64,000 nucleotides of DNA from contig JAWPHD010007117.1 in NCBI GenBank assembly GCA_037043455.1, forward strand, positions 62,001 through 126,000, given 5' to 3'. A program made the translations under genes and the position numbers. Origin of the DNA: Cyrtodaria siliqua (lineage: Eukaryota > Mollusca > Bivalvia > Adapedonta > Hiatellidae). The notes under the pieces are model-generated. The model was not told the origin of the DNA and ran no database searches. It saw only the letters and a program-made list of their open reading frames with translations. Positions 10,325 to 24,310 of the stretch are shown here, in pieces. The first letter of the stretch is position 1; each line of letters starts with the position of its first letter.

Positions 10325-10757
10325 TTTCTATACTACTCTCATCGCTGTTCAAGTGTACTCATCGCGGTACAAGTGTAATCATCGCTGTACAAGTGTACTC
10401 ATCGCTGTACAAGTATACTCATCTCTGTATAAGTATACTCATCGCTGTACAAGTATACTCGTAGCTGTGTAATTGTACGCATCGCTGTACATGTGTACTC
10501 ATCGTTGACACATGAACTCATCTCTGTACAATTGTATTCGTCGCTGTACAAGTGTACTCGTCATCGCTGTACAAGTGTACTAATCACGGTACAAGTGTAC
10601 TCATCGGTGAACAAGTGTATTTGTCGCTGTACAAGTGTACTCGTCGTCGCTGTACGGGTGTACTAATCGCTGTATAAGTGTACTCTAGCTGTACAATTAT
10701 ACTCATCGATGTACATGTGTACTCATCACTTTACACGTGTACTTGTCGACGTACAAA
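10325..10757. repeat. 20-bp minisatellite, block 1
   Basis: Imperfect tandem copies of GTACTCATCGCTGTACAAGT. Each unit contains a short inverted pair, TGTAC and GTACA. Because the unit is not a multiple of three and lacks frequent stops, it creates Cys-, Tyr- and Ser-rich open frames that are not genes. The array continues at 11018 after the inserted module. Confidence 0.95.
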
Positions 10758-11017
10758 TACTGATAAAGGTGATCCTTTGGGAGCAACAAACACAAGAGAA
10801 TAAAGCAGCAGACTCGGTTTTATTGAGTCTGTTCATGAGCAGTAATGAAACAAGCACCACCACTCACGCCCCCTAGCACCGGCTTAAGCGGTATTCTACT
10901 TCAAAGTTACCTATATTGGGTTCGCTGGTCCCAAAGGACCAGTAAAAATAACACTACTGATTCGTAGCACGGGGAGACATTTTACAGCCGCTACACTGCA
11001 CTAAACGAACGCTAGTG
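10758..11017 (-). mobile_element. Structured repeat module inserted in minisatellite
   Basis: A 260-bp module, the reverse complement of 8953-9218, lies within the 20-bp array, and minisatellite units resume directly on its right side. Hairpin 1 is CAGACTC (10809-10815) with GAGTCTG (10825-10831). Hairpin 2 is GGTCC/GGACC around CAAA. The start TACTGATAAAGG matches the other copies. A target duplication is not obvious because the flanks are repetitive. Confidence 0.85.
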
Positions 11018-12372
11018 TACTCAACCCTGTACAAGTTTACTCATGTCTGTACACTTGTACTCATCGCTGTACAAGTGTACTCATCGCTGTTCAAATATAC
11101 TCATCTCTGTACAAGTGTACTCGTTGTCGCTGTACATGTGTACTCGTCGATGTACAAATGTACTCATCGCTGTACAAATGTATTCGTTCATGTACAAATG
11201 TACTCATCACTGTAGAAATGTACTCGTGGATGTACACGTGCACCCATCACTGTTAAAGTGTACTCAACACTATACAAGTGTACACAGCACTGCATACGTG
11301 TACTTATCGCTGTACAAGAGAACTCGTCACTGTACACGTGTACTCATCGCTGTATAAGTGTACACGTCGCGGTACATGTGTACTTATCATTGCACAAGTG
11401 TACTTGTAGCTGTACAAGTGTACTCATCGCTGTACAAGTGTACTCTTCGCTCTATAAGTGTACTCATCACTGTACAAGTGTACTCATCGCTGTATAAGTG
11501 TACTCATCACTGTACAAGTGTACTCTTCGCTGTATAAGTGTATAAGTGTACTTGTCACGGTACATGTGTACTCATCACTGTACACGTGTACTCATCACTG
11601 TACACGTGTATTAATCGCATGTACTAATCGCTGTATAAGTATTCTCATAATGTAAAAGTGTACTCATCACTGTACACGTGTACTCATCACTGTACACGTA
11701 TACTAATAACTGTACAAGTGTACTTATCACTGTACACGTGTACGCATCAATGTACACGTTTACATATCGCTGTACAAGATTTCTCATCACCGGACACATA
11801 TGTACTCATCGCTGTACAAGTGTACTACTCACTGCGGTATAGGTGCAATAATCACTGTACACGTGTACTCATCATTGCACACGTGTACTCATCAATATAC
11901 AAGTGTAAACATCGCTGTACAAGTGTTCTCATCGCTGTACAGGTGTACTCATCACTGTACAAATGTACTCATCGCTGTACAAGTTTACTCATCACTGTAC
12001 AAGTGTACTCATCACTGTATAAGTGTTATCATGACTAGAAAGATGTACTAATCGCTGTACAAATTTACTCATCGATGTAGAAGTGTACTCACCACTGAAT
12101 ATATATACTCATTACTGTATGATTGTACTCATCGCTGTATAAATGTGCTCATCTCTGTACAAGTGTACTAATCACTGTACACGCGTACTCATTGTTGTAT
12201 ACGTGTACTCATCGCTGTACAAGTGTACTCGTCGATATACACGTGTACTCATCACTGTACACATGTACTCGTCGATATACACGTGTACTCATCACTGTAC
12301 AAGAATAATCGTACTGATTACTGTACTAGTGTACTAATCGCTGTAAAAATGTGCTCATCATTGTACACTTTT
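11018..12372. repeat. 20-bp minisatellite, block 2
   Basis: About 65 imperfect units of the same 20-bp family, with more divergence toward 12000-12370. Peptides such as VQVYSSLYKCTHRC are read from all three frames and merely reflect the unit. A few places have longer spacing where two units are joined. Confidence 0.95.
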
Positions 12373-13782
12373 CTGTTTTAATGTTAGGACATTGAATATA
12401 TTGATAGTACGTGAGAACGTTTCAAGCTTCATGTTAAAATTCCAAGACAATCATGTGCTGGCTTTCTCATGAGGCTGTTGTTTATTGGGAGAACGTGCAC
12501 CTCCCGCGCGTGATGTCGTGGGTCCAATGACCGACCGGTGGATCGGTCTAGATTGGGTGAGTAGAAGTGTCTGTAGTGATGATCTGCGTAGTTTGTTTTG
12601 TAGCTATGTTGCGATGTGTCACTTCCGCTCTGTTTTGTAGCCGCTGGGGGCGGTGTGTGTTGTCGGTGATGTTGCAGTTCCTACCTCCGCTTTAGTGATG
12701 CACTCTACGTCCGCTACTGATGCGTCCTATCTAAGCGGGCTGGATCCCGGTCTTAGGACAAGCTCATCACGAGCACAGTCTTCCTCCTGCTGGAGTCGAT
12801 GTTGCCCAATCAAAAGCAACATCGAGGTCTACGTTGGCAGGCAGACTGCAGGCTCATCCGCTGTATGTGCTGCGTAGAGTTGGTATTCCGTTGATCCATC
12901 TTACCGTGGCTGTAGATCGCGTTGGTGGCTGATCTTCGTCGATATCTTCGTCGATGTTGACTTTCTCGTGGTAAGTCGTGAGTCATTGCAACACGCTAGG
13001 CAAAAGCATGGCTATGGCGTGTGAATGAACATTTGACAGATCAGATCGTCTTCTTCTTTAAACAGCTAGGCCATGATTTCAGCTTCATGCCGTGACAGAC
13101 GGGGGAGCCGACACCGATCGCATTCACATCACAGTATGGATGACAAGTCCAGCAGTGCCGTGTGTCTTCTCCCCGAGTCGGTGTCTACAGAGAAACGAAG
13201 TTAAACTTAATGAGCTGCCATTTTTTGTACGAACGCCCACAATCTCAATCAGTAATACTAAGCAAGCTACGTTATGCTTGTTAATTTGTTTTCTCAATGC
13301 AGTCATTACAATACCGATGCAAATTCTAATTCAACTGATAAACAATCGCGACATTTCTGATAATACAAATACAAAATAGGTTAGATCAATTTGTGGCATT
13401 TCTGTTATGCGTTGAATACACTCAGTTAGGTGTTATTTCTCTCCTAGTTGACGACAACGCAATGCGATTAGAGAATACAAATTACAGTGTTGGTGCTTAT
13501 TTTTTTTAAGTTGATGGCATATGTTCAGTAAATGTGTTTTATCGGTACCATGATAATCACTGGAGTGTCCCGACCATCGTAGGGTCAGACATGTCATACT
13601 AGTAGTTGGTAATAAAGAAGGTCAAAGGTGAACCAAGCGCTAACAAGAGAAAATCATTTTAATTATCCAAATTTACTTTCATCGCATTGTGTGATTTCAT
13701 TTATTTTGAAGCTGTTTATAAGAGTTGGAAATGCACGAATATGAAAAAATATGTGTTTACAGTTATCTTTTTGTCAAAATCG
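12373..13782. other. Unassigned stretch with a higher-GC core
   Basis: The part 12480-13180 is clearly richer in G and C than the surroundings, with a number of CpG dinucleotides. Open frames at 12653-12877 and 13092-13379 have no domain signature or repeat family that I recognise. A host exon or an old element fragment is possible, but nothing in the sequence decides it. Confidence 0.4.
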
Positions 13783-16700
13783 TATAGACGTTCACACATC
13801 TGTAATATGCAACATGCATGCCAATAGGTGTAGCTTCACCTACAGACGTTCACACATCTGTAATATCCAACATGCATGCTCAGAGTTGTAGCTTCACCTA
13901 CAGACGTTGACATGTCTGTGATATCCAACATGCATGCCCAGAGTTGTAGCTTCACCTATAGACGTTCACACATCTGTAATATCCTACACGAATGCCGAGA
14001 GTTGTAGCTTCACCTATAGACGTTCACACATCTGTAATATCCAACATGCATGCCGAGAGTTGTAGCTTCACCTATAGTCGTTCACACATCTGTAATATCC
14101 AACATGCATGCCCACAGTTGTAGCTTCACCTAGAGACGTTCACATATCTGTGATATCCAACATGCATGCCCAGAGTTGTAGCTTCACCTACAGACGTTCA
14201 CACATCTGTAATATCCAATATGCTTGCCCAGAGGTGTAGCCTCTCCTACAGACGTGAGTTGTAGCTTCACATACAGACGTTCACACATCTGTGATATCAA
14301 ACACGCATGCCCAGAGTTGTATCTTCTCCTACAGATGGTCACACATCTGTGATATACAGCATGCATGCCCAGAGTTGTAGCTTGACCTACAGACGTTCAC
14401 ACATCTGTAATATCCAACATGCATGCCCAGAGTTGTAGCTTCACCTACAGACGTTCACACATCTGGGCATGCAACATGCATGCCCTGAGTTGTAGCTTCA
14501 CATACAGACGTTCACACATCTGTGATATCCAACATGCATGCCCAGAGTTGTAGCTTCACCTACAGACGTTTACACATCTGTAATAGCCAATATGCTTGCC
14601 CAGAGGTGTAGCCTCACCTACAGACGTTCACACATCTGTAATATCCAACATGCATGTCCAGAGTTGTAGCTTCACCTACAGACGTTCACACATCTGTAAT
14701 ATGCAACATGCATGCCGTGAGTTGTAGCTTCACATACAGACGTTCACACATCTGTGATATCCAACACGCATGCCCAGAGTTGTAGCTTCACCTACAGACG
14801 TTCACACATCTGTGATATCCAACATGCATGCCCCGAGGTGTAGCTTTACCTACAGACGTTCACACATCAGTAATATCCAACATGCATGCCCAGAGGTGTA
14901 GCTTCACCTACAGACGTTTACACATCTGTAATATCCAACAAGCATGCCCAGAGGTCACCTATAGACGTGCTCACATCTGTAATATGCAAAATGCATGCCG
15001 AGAGTTGTAGCTTCACATACAGGCGTTCACACATCTGTAATATCAAACATGCATGCCCAAAGGTGTAGCTTCTCCTACAGACGTTCACACACCTGTAATA
15101 TCCAGCATGCATGCCCAGAGGTGTAGCTTCACCTACAGACGTTGACACATTTGTAATGTCCAACATGCATGCCCAGAGGTGTATCTTCACCTACAGTCGT
15201 TCACACATCTGTAATATCCAACATGCATGCCCAGAATTCACCTATAGACGTTCACACATCTGTAATATCTAACATGCATGCCGTGAGTTGTAGCTTCATC
15301 TGTGATATCAAACACGAATGCCCAGAGTTGTATCTTCTCCTACAGATGGTCACACATCTGTGATATACAGCATGCATACCGAGAGGTGTAGCTTCACCTA
15401 CAGACGTTCACACATCTGTCACGCATCTGTAATATGCAATATGCATGCCCAGAGTTATAGTTTCACCTACAGACGTTGACACATCTGTCACACATCTGTA
15501 ATATCCAACAGGCATGCCCAGATTTGTAGCTCCACATACAGACGTTCACACATCTGTGATATCCAACATGCACGCCCTATAGATGTTTACACACCTGTGA
15601 TTTCCAGCATGCATGCCCAGAGTTGTAGCTTCGCCTACAGATGTTCACACATCTGTGATATCCAACATGCATGCCCGGAGTTGTAGCTTCACCTATAGAC
15701 GTTCACACATCTGTAATATCCAACATGTATGCCCAGAGTTCACCTACAGACGTTTACAAATCTGTAATATGCAACATGCATGCCGAGAGTTGTAGTTTCA
15801 CCTACAGACGTTCACACATCTGTAATATCCAGAATGCATGTCCAGAGTTGTAGCTTCACCTACAGACGTTCACATATCTGTGATATCCAACATGCATTCT
15901 CAGAGGTGTAGCTTCACCTACAGACGTTCACACATCTGTAATATGCAACATGCACGCCGTGAGTTTTAGCTTCACATACAGACGTTCACACATCTGTGAT
16001 ATCCAACACGCATGCCCAGAGTTGTTGCTTCACCTACAGACTTTCACACATCTGTAATATCCAACATGCATGCTCAGAGTTCACCTATAGACGTACTCAC
16101 ATCTGCAATATGCAAAATGCATGCCCAGAGTTGTAGCTTCACATACAGACGTTCACACATCTGTAATATCAAATATGCATGCCCAGAGGTGTAGCTTCTC
16201 CTACAGACGTTCGCACATCTGTAATATCCAGCATGCATGTCCAGAGTTGTAGCTTCACCTACAGACGTTCACACATCTGTGATATCCAACATGCATGTAC
16301 AGATGTGTAGCTTCACCTACAGACGTTCACACATCTGTGATATCCAACATGCATGTCCAGTTGTGTAGCTTCACCTATAGACGTTCACACATCTGTGATA
16401 TCCAACATGCATACCCAGAGCTGTAGCTTCACCTACAGATGTTCACACATCTGTCACGCATCTGTAATATGCAATATGCATGCCCAGAGTTATAGCTTCA
16501 CCTACAGACGTTAACACATCTGTCTCACATCTGTAATATCCAACACGCATGCCCAGAGTTGTATCTCCACCTACAGACGTTCACACATCTGTGATATCCA
16601 ACATGCATGCCCAGAGGTGTAGCTTCACCTATAGACGTTCACACAACTGTGATATCTAACATGCATGCCCAGAGTTGTAGCTTCACCTACAGACGTTCAC

Positions 16701-19700
16701 ACATCTGTGATATCCAACATGCATGCCCAGAGTTGTAGATTCACCTATAGACGTTCACACATCTGCGATATCCAACATGCATGCCCAGAGGGGTAGCTTC
16801 ACCTACAGACGTTCACACATCTGTAATGTCCAACATGCATGCCCAGAGGTGTAGCTTCACCTACAGACGTTCACACATCTGTAATATCCAACATGCATGC
16901 CCAGAGTTCACCTACAGACGTTCACAAATCTGTAATATGCAACATGCATGCCGAAAGTTGTAGCTTCACTTACAGACGTTCACACATCTGTGATATGCAA
17001 CATGCAAGCCCAGAGTTGTAGCTTCTCCTATAGACGCTCATGCATCTGTGATATGCAACATGTATGCCCAGAGGTGTAGCATTTCCTACAGTCGATCGCA
17101 CATCTGTGATATCCAACATGCATGCCCAGAGGTGTAGCTTCACATACAGACGTTCACACATCTGTTATGTCCAGCATCCATGCCTAGAGGTGTAGCGTCA
17201 TCTACAGACGTTCACACATCTGTCACACATCTGTAATATCCAACATGCATGCCCAGATTTGTAACTTCACCTAGAGACGTTCACACATCTGTGATATACA
17301 ACATGCATGTCCAGAGTTGTAGCTTTACCTACAGACGTTCACACATCTGTGATATCCAACACGCATGCCCAGAGTTGTAGCTTCACCTACAGACCTTAAA
17401 ACATCTGTAATATACAACATTCATGCCCAGAGTTGTAGCTTCACCTACAGACGTTCACAAATCTGTGATATCCAACATGCATGCCCCGAAGTGTAGCTTC
17501 ACCTACAGACGTTCACACATCTGTAATATCCAACATGCATGCCCAGAGGTGTAGCTTCACCTACAGACGTTCACACATCTGTAATATCCAACATGCATGC
17601 CCAGAGTTCACCTATAGACGTGCTCAGATCTGTAATATGCAACGTGCATGCCGAGAGTTGTAGCTTCACATACAGACGTTCACACATCTGTAATATCCAA
17701 CATGCATGCCCAAAGGTGTAGCTTCTCCTACAGACGTTCACACATCTGTAATATCAAGCATGCATGCCCAGAGTTGTAGCATCACCTACAGACGTTCACA
17801 TATCTGTGATATCCAACATGCATGCCCAGAGGTGTAGCTTCAGCTACAGACGTTCACACAGCTGTAATATGCAACATGCATGCCCAGAGGTGTAGCTTCA
17901 ACTACAGATGTTGACATATTTGTAATGTCCAACATGCATTCCCAGAGGTGTAGCTTCACCTACAGTCGTTCACACATCTGTAATATCCAACATGCATGCC
18001 CAGAGTTCACCTATAGACGTTCACATATATGTAATATACAACACGCATGCCGTGAGTTGTAGCTTCACATACAGATGTTCCACCATATGTGATATCAAAC
18101 ACGCATGCCCAGAGTTGTATCTTCTCCTACAGATGGTCACACATCTGTGATATCCAGCATGCATGCCCAGAGGTGTAGCTTCACCTACAGACGTTCACAC
18201 ATCTGTGATATCCAACATGCATGTCCAGAGGTGTAGCTTCACCTATAGACGTTCACACATCTGTGATATCCAACATGCATGCCCAGAGGTGTAGCTTCAC
18301 CTATAGATGTTCACACATCTGTGATATCCAGCATGCATGCCCAGAGTTGTAGCTTCACCTACAGATGTTCACACATCTGTGATATCCAACATGCATGTCC
18401 GGAGTTGTAGCTTCACCTATAGACGTTCACACATCTGTGATATCCAACATGCATTCCCAGAGGTATAACATCACCTACAGACGTGCACACATCTGTAATG
18501 TCCAACATGCATTCCCAGAGGTGTAGCTTCAACTACAGACGTTCACACATCTGTAATATCCAACATGTATGCCCAGAGTTCACCTACAGACGTTCACAAA
18601 TCTGTAATATGCAACATGCATGCCGAAAGTTGTAGCTTCACCTACAGACGTTAACACATCTGTAATATCCAGCATGCATGCCCAGAGCTGTAGCTTCACC
18701 TACAGACGTTCACATATTTGTGATATCCAACGTGCATTCTCAGAGGTGTAGTTCACCTACAGACGTTCACACATCTGTAATATGCAACATGCATGCCGTG
18801 AGTTTTAGCTTCACATACAGACGTTCACACATCTGTGATATCCAACACGCATGCCCAGAGTTGTAGCTTCACCTACAGACGTTAGAACATCTGTAATATC
18901 CAACATGGATGCCCAGAGTTGTAGCGTCACCTACAGACGTTCACAGATCTATGATATCCAACATGCATGCCCAGAGGTTACCTATAGACGTGCTCACATC
19001 TCTAATATGCAGCATGCATGTCGAGAGTTGTAGCTTCACATACAGACGTTCGCACATCTGTAATATCCAACATGCATGCCCAAAGGTGTAGCTTCTCCTA
19101 CAGACGTTCACACATCTGTAATATCCAGCATGCATGCCCAGAGTTGTAGCTTCACCTACAGACGTTCACACATCTGTGATATCCAACATGCATGCCCAGA
19201 GGTGTAGCTTCACCTACAGACGTTCACACATCTGTAATATCCAACATGCATGCCCAGAGGTGTAGCTTCACCTATAGACGTTCACACACCTGTGACATCC
19301 AACATGCATGGCCAGAGTTGTAGCTTCACCTACAGACGTTCACACATCTGTGATATCCAACATGCATGCCCAGAGTTGTAGCTTCACCTATAGACGTTCA
19401 CACATCGGTGATATCCAACATGCATACCCATAGGTGTAGCTTCACCTGCAGACGATCACACATCTGTAATGTCCAACATGCATGCCAGAGGTGTAGTTTC
19501 ACCTACAGACGTTCACACAACTGTAATATGCAACATGCATGCCCAGAGTTCACCTACAGACGTTCACAAATCTGTAATATGCAACATGCATGCCGAGAGA
19601 TGTAGCTTCACCTACAGACGTTCACACATCTGTAATATCCAGCATGCATGCCCAGAGTTGTAGCTTCACCTACAAACGTTCACACATCTGTGATTTCGAA

Positions 19701-22700
19701 CATGCATGCCCAGAGGTGTAGCTTCACCTACAGACGTTCACACATGGGTGATATGCAACATGCATATCCAGAGTTGTAGCTTCTCCTACAGACGTTTATA
19801 CATCTGTGATATGCAACATGCATGCCCAGAGGTGTAGCTTTTCCTACAGACGTTCACACATCTGTGATATCCAACATGCATGCCCGGAGTTGTAGCTTCA
19901 CCTACAGACGTTGACACATCTGTAATATCCAACATGCATTCCTGGAGTTGCAGCTTCACCTACAGACGTTCAAACATCTGTGATATCCAACATGCATGCC
20001 GTAAGTTGTAGCTTCACATACAGACGTTCACACATCTGTGATATCAAACACGCATGCCCAGAGTTGTAGCTTCACCTACAGACGTTAAAACATCTGTAAT
20101 ATCCAACATGCATGGCTAGAGGTGTAGCTTCACCTACAGACGTTCACACATCTGTAATATTCAACATGCATGCCCAGAGTTCACCTACAGACGTTCACAA
20201 ATCTGTAATATGCAACATGCATGCCGAGAGATGTAGCTTCACCTACAGACGTTCACACATCTGTAATATCCAGCATGTATGCCCAAAATTGTAGCTTCAC
20301 CTACAAACGTTCACACATCTGTGATTTCGAACATGCATGCCCAGAGGTGTAGCTTCACCTACAGACGTTCACACATGGGTGATTTGCAACATGCATGTCC
20401 AGAGTTGTAGCTTCTCCTACAGACGTTCATACATCTGTGATATGCAACATGCATGCCCAGAGGTGTAGCTTTTCCTACAGACGTTCACACATCTGTGATA
20501 TCCAACATGCATGCCCAGAGGTGTAGCTTCACCTACAGACGTTCAGACATCTGCAATATCTAACATGCATGCCCAGAGTTGTAGCTTCACCTACAGACGT
20601 TTACACATCTGTGATACCCAACTTGCATGCCCAGAGTTGTAGCTTCACCTACAGACGTTGACACATCTGTAATATCCAACATGCATTCCCAGAGTACCAG
20701 CTTCACCTACAGACGTTCAAACATCTGTGATATCCAACATGCATGCCGTGATTTGTAGCTTCACATACAGACGTTCACACATCTGTGATATCAAACACTG
20801 ATGCCCAGAGTTGTAGCTTCACCTACAGACGTTAAAACATCTGTAATATCCAACATGCATGCCCAGAGTTGAAGCGTCACCTACAGACGTTCACACTTCT
20901 GTAATATACAACATGCATGCCCAGAGTTCACCTATAGACGTGCTCACATCTGTAATATGCAACATGCATGCCGGGAGATGCAGCTTCACATACAGACGTT
21001 CACACATCTGTAATATCCAACATGCATGCCCGAAAGTGTAGCTTCTCCTACAGACGTTCACACATCTGTAATATCCAGCATGCATGCCCAGAGTTCTAGC
21101 TTCACCTGCAGACGTTCACACATCTGCAATATCTAACATGCATGCCCAGAGTTGTAGCTTCACCTACAGACGTTCACACATCTGTAATATCCAACATGCA
21201 TGCCCAGAGTTCACCTATAGACGTTCACACATCTGTAATATGCAACAAGCATGCCGTGAGTTGTAGCTTCACATACAGACGTTCACACATCTGTGATATC
21301 AAAGACGCATCCCCAGAGTTGTAGCTTCTCCTACAGACGTTCACACATCTGCGATATACAGCATGCATGTCCAGAGTTGTAGCTTGACCTACAGACTTTC
21401 ACACATCTGTGATATCCAACATGCATACCCAGCGTTGTAGCTCCACCTACATACGTTCACACATCTATGATATCCAACATGCATGCCCAGAGGTGTAGCT
21501 TTACCTATAGACGTTCACACAACTGTGATATCTAACATGCATGCCCAGAGTTGTAGCTTCACCTACAGACGTTCACACATCTGTGATATCCAACATGCAT
21601 GCCCAGAGTTGTAGCTTCACCTATAGACGTTCACACATCTGTGATATCCAACATGCATGCCCAGAGGTGTAGCTTCACCTACAGACGTTCACACCTCTGT
21701 AATGCCCAACATGCATGCCCAGAGGTGTAGCTTCACCTACAGACGTTCACACATCTGTAATATCCAACATGCCTGGCCAGAGTTCACCTACAGACGTTCA
21801 CAAATCTGTAATATGCAACATGCATGCCGAGAGTTGTAGCTTCACCTACAGACGTTCACACATCTGTAATATCCAGCATGCATGCCCAGAGTTGTAGCTT
21901 CACCTACAGACGTTCACACATCTGTGATATCCAACATGCATGCCCATAGGCGTTGCTTCACCTATAGACGTTCACACATCTGTGATATCCAACATGCATG
22001 CCCAGAGGTGTAGCTTCACCTACAGACGTTCACACATCTGTAATGTCCAACATGCCTGCCCAGAGTTCACCTACAGACGTTCACAAATCTGTAATATGCA
22101 ACATGCATGCCGAGAGTTGTAGCTTCACCTACAGACGTTCACAAATCTGTAATATCCAGCATGCATGCCCAGAGTTGTAGCTTCACCTACAGACGTTCAC
22201 ACATCTGTGATATCCAACATGCATGCCCAGAGGCGTTGCTTCACCTACAGACGTTCACATATCTGTGATATGCAACATGCATGCCCAGAGTTGTAGCTTC
22301 TCCTATAGACGTTCATGTATCTGTGATATGCAACAGGCATGCCCAGAGGTGTAGCATTTCCTACAGTCGATCGCACACCTGTGATATCCAACATGCATGC
22401 CCACAGGTGTAGCTTCACCTACAGACGTTCACACATCTGTAATGTCAAGCATCATGCCCAGAGTTGTAGCTGCAACAACAGACGTTCAGACATCTGCAAT
22501 ATCTAACATGCATTCCCAGAGTTGTATCTTCACCTACAGACGTTTACACATCTGTAATATCCAACATGCACGCCCAGAGTTGTAGCTTCACCTACAGACG
22601 TTGACACATCTGTAATATGAAACATGCATTCCCAGAGTTGCAGCTTCACCTACAGATGTTCAAACATCTGTGATATCCAACATGCATGCCCAGTGTTGTA

Positions 22701-24260
22701 GCTTCACCTACAGACGTTCACACATATGTGATATCCAACATGCATGCCCAGAGGTGTAGTTTCACATACAGACGTTCACATATCTGTGATATCCAAAATG
22801 CATGCCCAGAGGTGTAGCTTCACCTATAGACGTTCACATATATGTGATATCCAACATGCATGCCCAGAGTTGTAGCTTCACCTACAGACATGTACACATC
22901 TGTCACACATCTGTAGTATGCAACATGCATGCCCAGAGTTGTAGCGTCAACAATAGACGTTCACACATCTGTCACACATCTGTAATTTCCAACATGCAAG
23001 CCCAGAGCTGTAGCTTCAACTACAGACGTTCACACATCTGTGATATTCAACATGCATGCCCAGAGTTGTAGCTTCACCTATAGACGTTCACACATCTGTA
23101 ATATCCAACATGCATGCCCAGAGTTGTAGCTTCACCTATAGACGTTCACACATCTGTGATATCTAACATTCATGCCCAGAGTTGTAGCTTCTCCTACAGA
23201 CGTTCACACATCTGTGATATCCAACATTCATGCCCAGAGGTGTAGCTTCACCTACAGACGTTCACACATCTGTGATATCCAACATGCATGGCCTGAGTTG
23301 TAGCTTCACCTATAGACGTTCACACATCTGTGATATCCAACATGCATGCCCAGAGTTGTAGCTTCACCTAGAGACGTTCACACATCTGTGATATCCAACA
23401 AGCATGCCGAGAGTTGTAGCTTCACCTACAGACGTTCACACATCTGTGATATCCAACATGCATGCCAATAGGTGTAGCTTCACCTACAGACGTTCACACA
23501 TCTGTGATATCCAACATGCATGCCCAGAGTTTTAGCTTCACCTACAGACGTTCACACATCTGTAATATGCAACATGCATGCCCAGAGGTGTAGCTTCACC
23601 TACAGTCGTTCACACATCTGTGATATACAACATGCATGTTCAGAGTTGTAGCTTCACCTACAGACGTTCACACATCTATAATATCAAACATGCATGCGCA
23701 GAGTTGTAGCTTCACCTACAGACGTTCACACATCTGTGATATGCAACATGCATGTCCAGAGGTGTAGCTTCATCTACAGACGTTCACACATCTGTGATAT
23801 CCAACATGCATGCCCAGAGTTGTAACTTCCCCTACAGACGTTCACACATCTGTGGTATCCAACATGCATGCCCAGAGTTGTAGCTTCACCTACAGACGTT
23901 CACACATCTGTGATATCCAACATGCATGCCCAGAGTTGTAGCTTCACCTACAGACGTTCACAGATCTGTAATATCCAACATGCATGCCCAGAGTTGTAGC
24001 TTCACCTACGGAAGTTCACACATCTGTAATATCCAACATGCATGCCCAGAGTTGTAGCTTCACCTACGGACGTTCACACATCTGTGATATCCAACATGCA
24101 TGCCCAGAGTTTTAGCTTCTCCTACAGACCTTCACACATCTGTAATATCCAACATGCATGCCGAGAATTGTAGCTTCACCTACAGACGTTCACACATCTG
24201 TGATATCCAACATGCATGCCCAGAGTTGTAGCTTCACCTACAGACGTTCACACATCTGTG
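13783..24260. repeat. Satellite array of 58-bp monomers, about 10.5 kb
   Basis: Roughly 180 copies of a 58-bp unit built from GACGTTCACACATCTGT, AATATCCAACATGCATGCC and CAGAGTTGTAGCTTCACC. The self-complementary CATGCATG core lies in nearly every unit. Common variants are GAGGTGTAG for GAGTTGTAG, TGATATCC for TAATATCC, a 7-bp deletion producing 51-bp units, and an 11-bp duplication of CACACATCTGT. The variants recur in blocks, suggesting higher-order repeats. The 60-residue open frames found repeatedly are by-products of adjacent 58- and 51-bp units. The right end stops sharply at a short duplication near 24268-24310. Confidence 0.97.
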
Positions 24261-24267
24261 CTTCCGG

Positions 24268-24310
24268 TTGGCTGACCTACTGTTTGTGCTTGGCTGACCT
24301 ACTGTTTGTA
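24268..24310. repeat. Short tandem duplication at satellite end
   Basis: The sequence GGCTGACCTACTGTTTGT occurs twice in tandem, with a 4-nt difference in spacing, exactly between the last satellite monomer and the LINE fragment. Confidence 0.85.

Noticed and set aside
10830..10850. Hammerhead ribozyme core in the structured module (CATGAG...GAAA)
   Set aside because: The required CTGATGA box is not present, and the stems do not flank it in the needed order.
8953..11017. Inverted modules as the ends of a 2-kb transposon
   Set aside because: A solo module with its own target-site duplication exists at 4175, and one copy sits inside a minisatellite, so each copy probably moved on its own. A composite origin is still possible.
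10161..12337. Cys-, Tyr- and Ser-rich open frames resembling a secreted Cys-rich family
   Set aside because: All three frames of the 20-bp minisatellite give the same sort of peptide. The repeat explains them fully.
12653..12877. Possible host exon with a Ser- and Ala-rich peptide
   Set aside because: No domain, no convincing splice sites and no homologous repeat. Higher GC alone is not enough.
14828..23071. Many 60- to 90-codon open frames with SPTDVHTSVISNMHA-like peptides
   Set aside because: They are translations of the 58-bp satellite in frames shifted by 51-bp variants. They occur all along the array on both strands and have no independent start context.
13783..24260. Regularly spaced repeats as a CRISPR-like array
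   Set aside because: The whole 58-bp unit is repeated without unique spacers, and the window is eukaryotic.
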